64,000 bases of DNA from Vitreoscilla filiformis (lineage in GTDB: Bacteria; Pseudomonadota; Gammaproteobacteria; Burkholderiales; Burkholderiaceae_C). How positions within the stretch are numbered: the stretch's first letter is position 1; each line of letters opens with the position of its first letter. The notes under the pieces were generated by a model. That model was given only the letters and a program-made list of their open reading frames with translations, had not been told where the DNA came from and ran no database searches. Shown here piece by piece: positions 62,886 through 64,000 of this stretch. The stretch lies in NCBI RefSeq assembly GCF_002222655.1, contig NZ_CP022423.1, positions 2,232,001-2,296,000 of the forward strand, read 5' to 3'. The translations under genes were made by a program, and so were the position numbers.

Positions 62886-64000
62886 ATGAATCCGAATTTT
62901 CCTGATTCTCCAGCGCGCCGGCTGTGGTTGCGGCGCACGGGTGGTTTGCTGGCGGCCAGCCTGGGTGTGGGCACGCTGGGCAGTTTGGTGCTGGGCACTC
63001 GGCCCGCCTATGCGGCTGACTATAAAGCCTTGGTTTGCATCTACTTGTATGGCGGCAACGATGGGCTGAACAGCATCATTCCAACCGATACTTCTCGGTA
63101 TGCCCAATATGCGGCGGTGCGCGGTCGTTACCTGTCCATTCCTCAAGATCGGCTGGTGGGGTTGGCGGGTGTGGATTATGGTTTGCATCCCGCGTTGGCC
63201 CCTCTGGCGCCGGTTTGGGAGGCTGGCCAGTTGGCAACGGTTTTCAATGTCGGCCCACTGTATGCCCCTCTGACGAAAAAACAATACCTCGCAGCGGCTG
63301 CTGATTCGCCGCTGATTCCTGAAAGCTTGTTTTCTCACTCAGATCAGCAGGCATTGTGGGAGAACGGCACATCCACCACCACCGAAACCAAATCAGGTTG
63401 GGGTGGGCGAGCCTCTCAAACGCTGGGAACCGTCAACCCTGTGATTTCCATCGCGGGCAACTGTTTGTTTGGGGTTGAAGACTTGCGCATCCCGTTGGTG
63501 CTGCCGGGGCCTGGATCGTCTTTTGCGGCGGCGGGTCTGGAAGGGGATGACTTGGAATGGGACGCCATGCGCCGCCGTCGCACAGCTTTGGATGCGATGT
63601 ATGCGCAAAGTTATGCCCAACAAATGCGCAACTTTTACACCCAGCAGCATGAAAATGCGTTTGATATTTCAGCCCGGCTGTCTGAAATTTTGGCGGCAGA
63701 GCCAGGAGACCCCAAAGCCAATGCCATCATCGACGCTGCATTTGCCGGTGTGACGAACAACGGCCAAATCGATGATGCCTTGGCCGGTCAGTTGTATCAA
63801 GTGGCCAAACTGGTGGTGAACAGTGCAGCGGTGCGCGGCAATCGGCAAATTTTCTTTGTCGGTTTGGGGAGTTTTGACACGCATGGCAACCAAGTGACTT
63901 CGTCCAGCCCGTTGGCCGGTATCCATGCAGATTTACTTACCTCGCTGGGCCAATCCATGGCGGCTTTTCAGACGGCCATGAACAACGTGGGTTTGGCTGA
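62886..64000 (+). CDS. DUF1501-family exported protein, 3'-truncated by window edge
   Basis: The frame opens at the ATG at 62886, 10 bp after the DUF1800 stop, and is still open at base 64000 after about 371 codons. The N-terminus has a twin-arginine-like signal (RRLWLRRTGGLLAASLGV and a hydrophobic stretch, cleaved near AYA), suggesting Tat export. Family features are LVCIYLYGGNDGLNSIIP, LHPALAPLAPVWEAGQLATV and FFVGLGSFDTHGNQ. DUF1501 is related to the sulfatase/alkaline phosphatase fold, but activity is unproven. With DUF1800 it forms a conserved pair. Confidence 0.85.
   Translation, partial: MNPNFPDSPARRLWLRRTGGLLAASLGVGTLGSLVLGTRPAYAADYKALVCIYLYGGNDGLNSIIPTDTSRYAQYAAVRGRYLSIPQDRLVGLAGVDYGLHPALAPLAPVWEAGQLATVFNVGPLYAPLTKKQYLAAAADSPLIPESLFSHSDQQALWENGTSTTTETKSGWGGRASQTLGTVNPVISIAGNCLFGVEDLRIPLVLPGPGSSFAAAGLEGDDLEWDAMRRRRTALDAMYAQSYAQQMRNFYTQQHENAFDISARLSEILAAEPGDPKANAIIDAAFAGVTNNGQIDDALAGQLYQVAKLVVNSAAVRGNRQIFFVGLGSFDTHGNQVTSSSPLAGIHADLLTSLGQSMAAFQTAMNNVGLA

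Overview
The window looks like chromosome from a GC-rich betaproteobacterium of the order Burkholderiales. This rests on the gene content and order (recC-recB-recD, cysS-alkA-accA-tilS-lysC-tRNA-Ser, lapA-lapB, miaA, thyA-folA) and on the style of the protein sequences. A Comamonadaceae or Leptothrix/Sphaerotilus-type host is plausible, but the genus cannot be read from the sequence alone.

Layout. Positions 1-8190 are one end of a type III-like CRISPR locus: the 3' part of a RAMP gene, a Card1/DUF1887 CARF-nuclease gene, a secreted SoxB-like metallophosphatase, then an array of 34 complete 37-bp repeats plus a degraded trailer repeat. An adaptation operon follows on the minus strand (Cas2-like, cas1, cas2). 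The array reads on the minus strand, with its leader next to cas2. Positions 8331-19336 hold recCBD, an esterase and yaaA, followed by tRNA-Val(GAC). Next is an accessory block: a hipBA toxin-antitoxin pair with a perfect inverted-repeat operator, and a small membrane-protein gene cut in two by a 10,530-bp Tn5053/Tn402-family transposon (21784-32313, 5-bp duplication CCTGA). Its cargo is a TetR - membrane fusion protein - ABC permease - ABC ATPase - cytochrome c - outer-membrane factor cassette. Its tni module is tniA (decayed), tniB, tniQ and tniR.

From 32507 to 54531 the window is mostly core genome: pabBC, dedA, mutL, an rluF-like pseudouridine synthase, an MFS exporter, miaA, an ODP-type metallo-beta-lactamase-fold protein, a degenerate GGDEF protein, thyA-folA, lapAB, mtfA, lpxH, ppiB, ppiA, cysS, an alkA-like glycosylase, accA, tilS, lysC and tRNA-Ser(GCT). 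A restriction-modification island (54654-60110) then sits inside the 5' end of dusA. It is flanked by 35-bp direct repeats, leaves the original dusA start stranded on the left and gives dusA a new N-terminus on the right. The window ends in a DUF1800/DUF1501 pair, the second cut by the window edge.

Themes. Three genome-defence modules lie within 60 kb (type III CRISPR, RecBCD, the R-M island), with hipBA beside them. Two independent mobile insertions can be reconstructed to the base. A third kind of mobile sequence, short GC-rich palindromes, sits inside the reading frames of recC, recB and mutL. Single-base indels cluster inside the transposon (mfp, permease, tniA), while I noticed none in the surrounding core genes.
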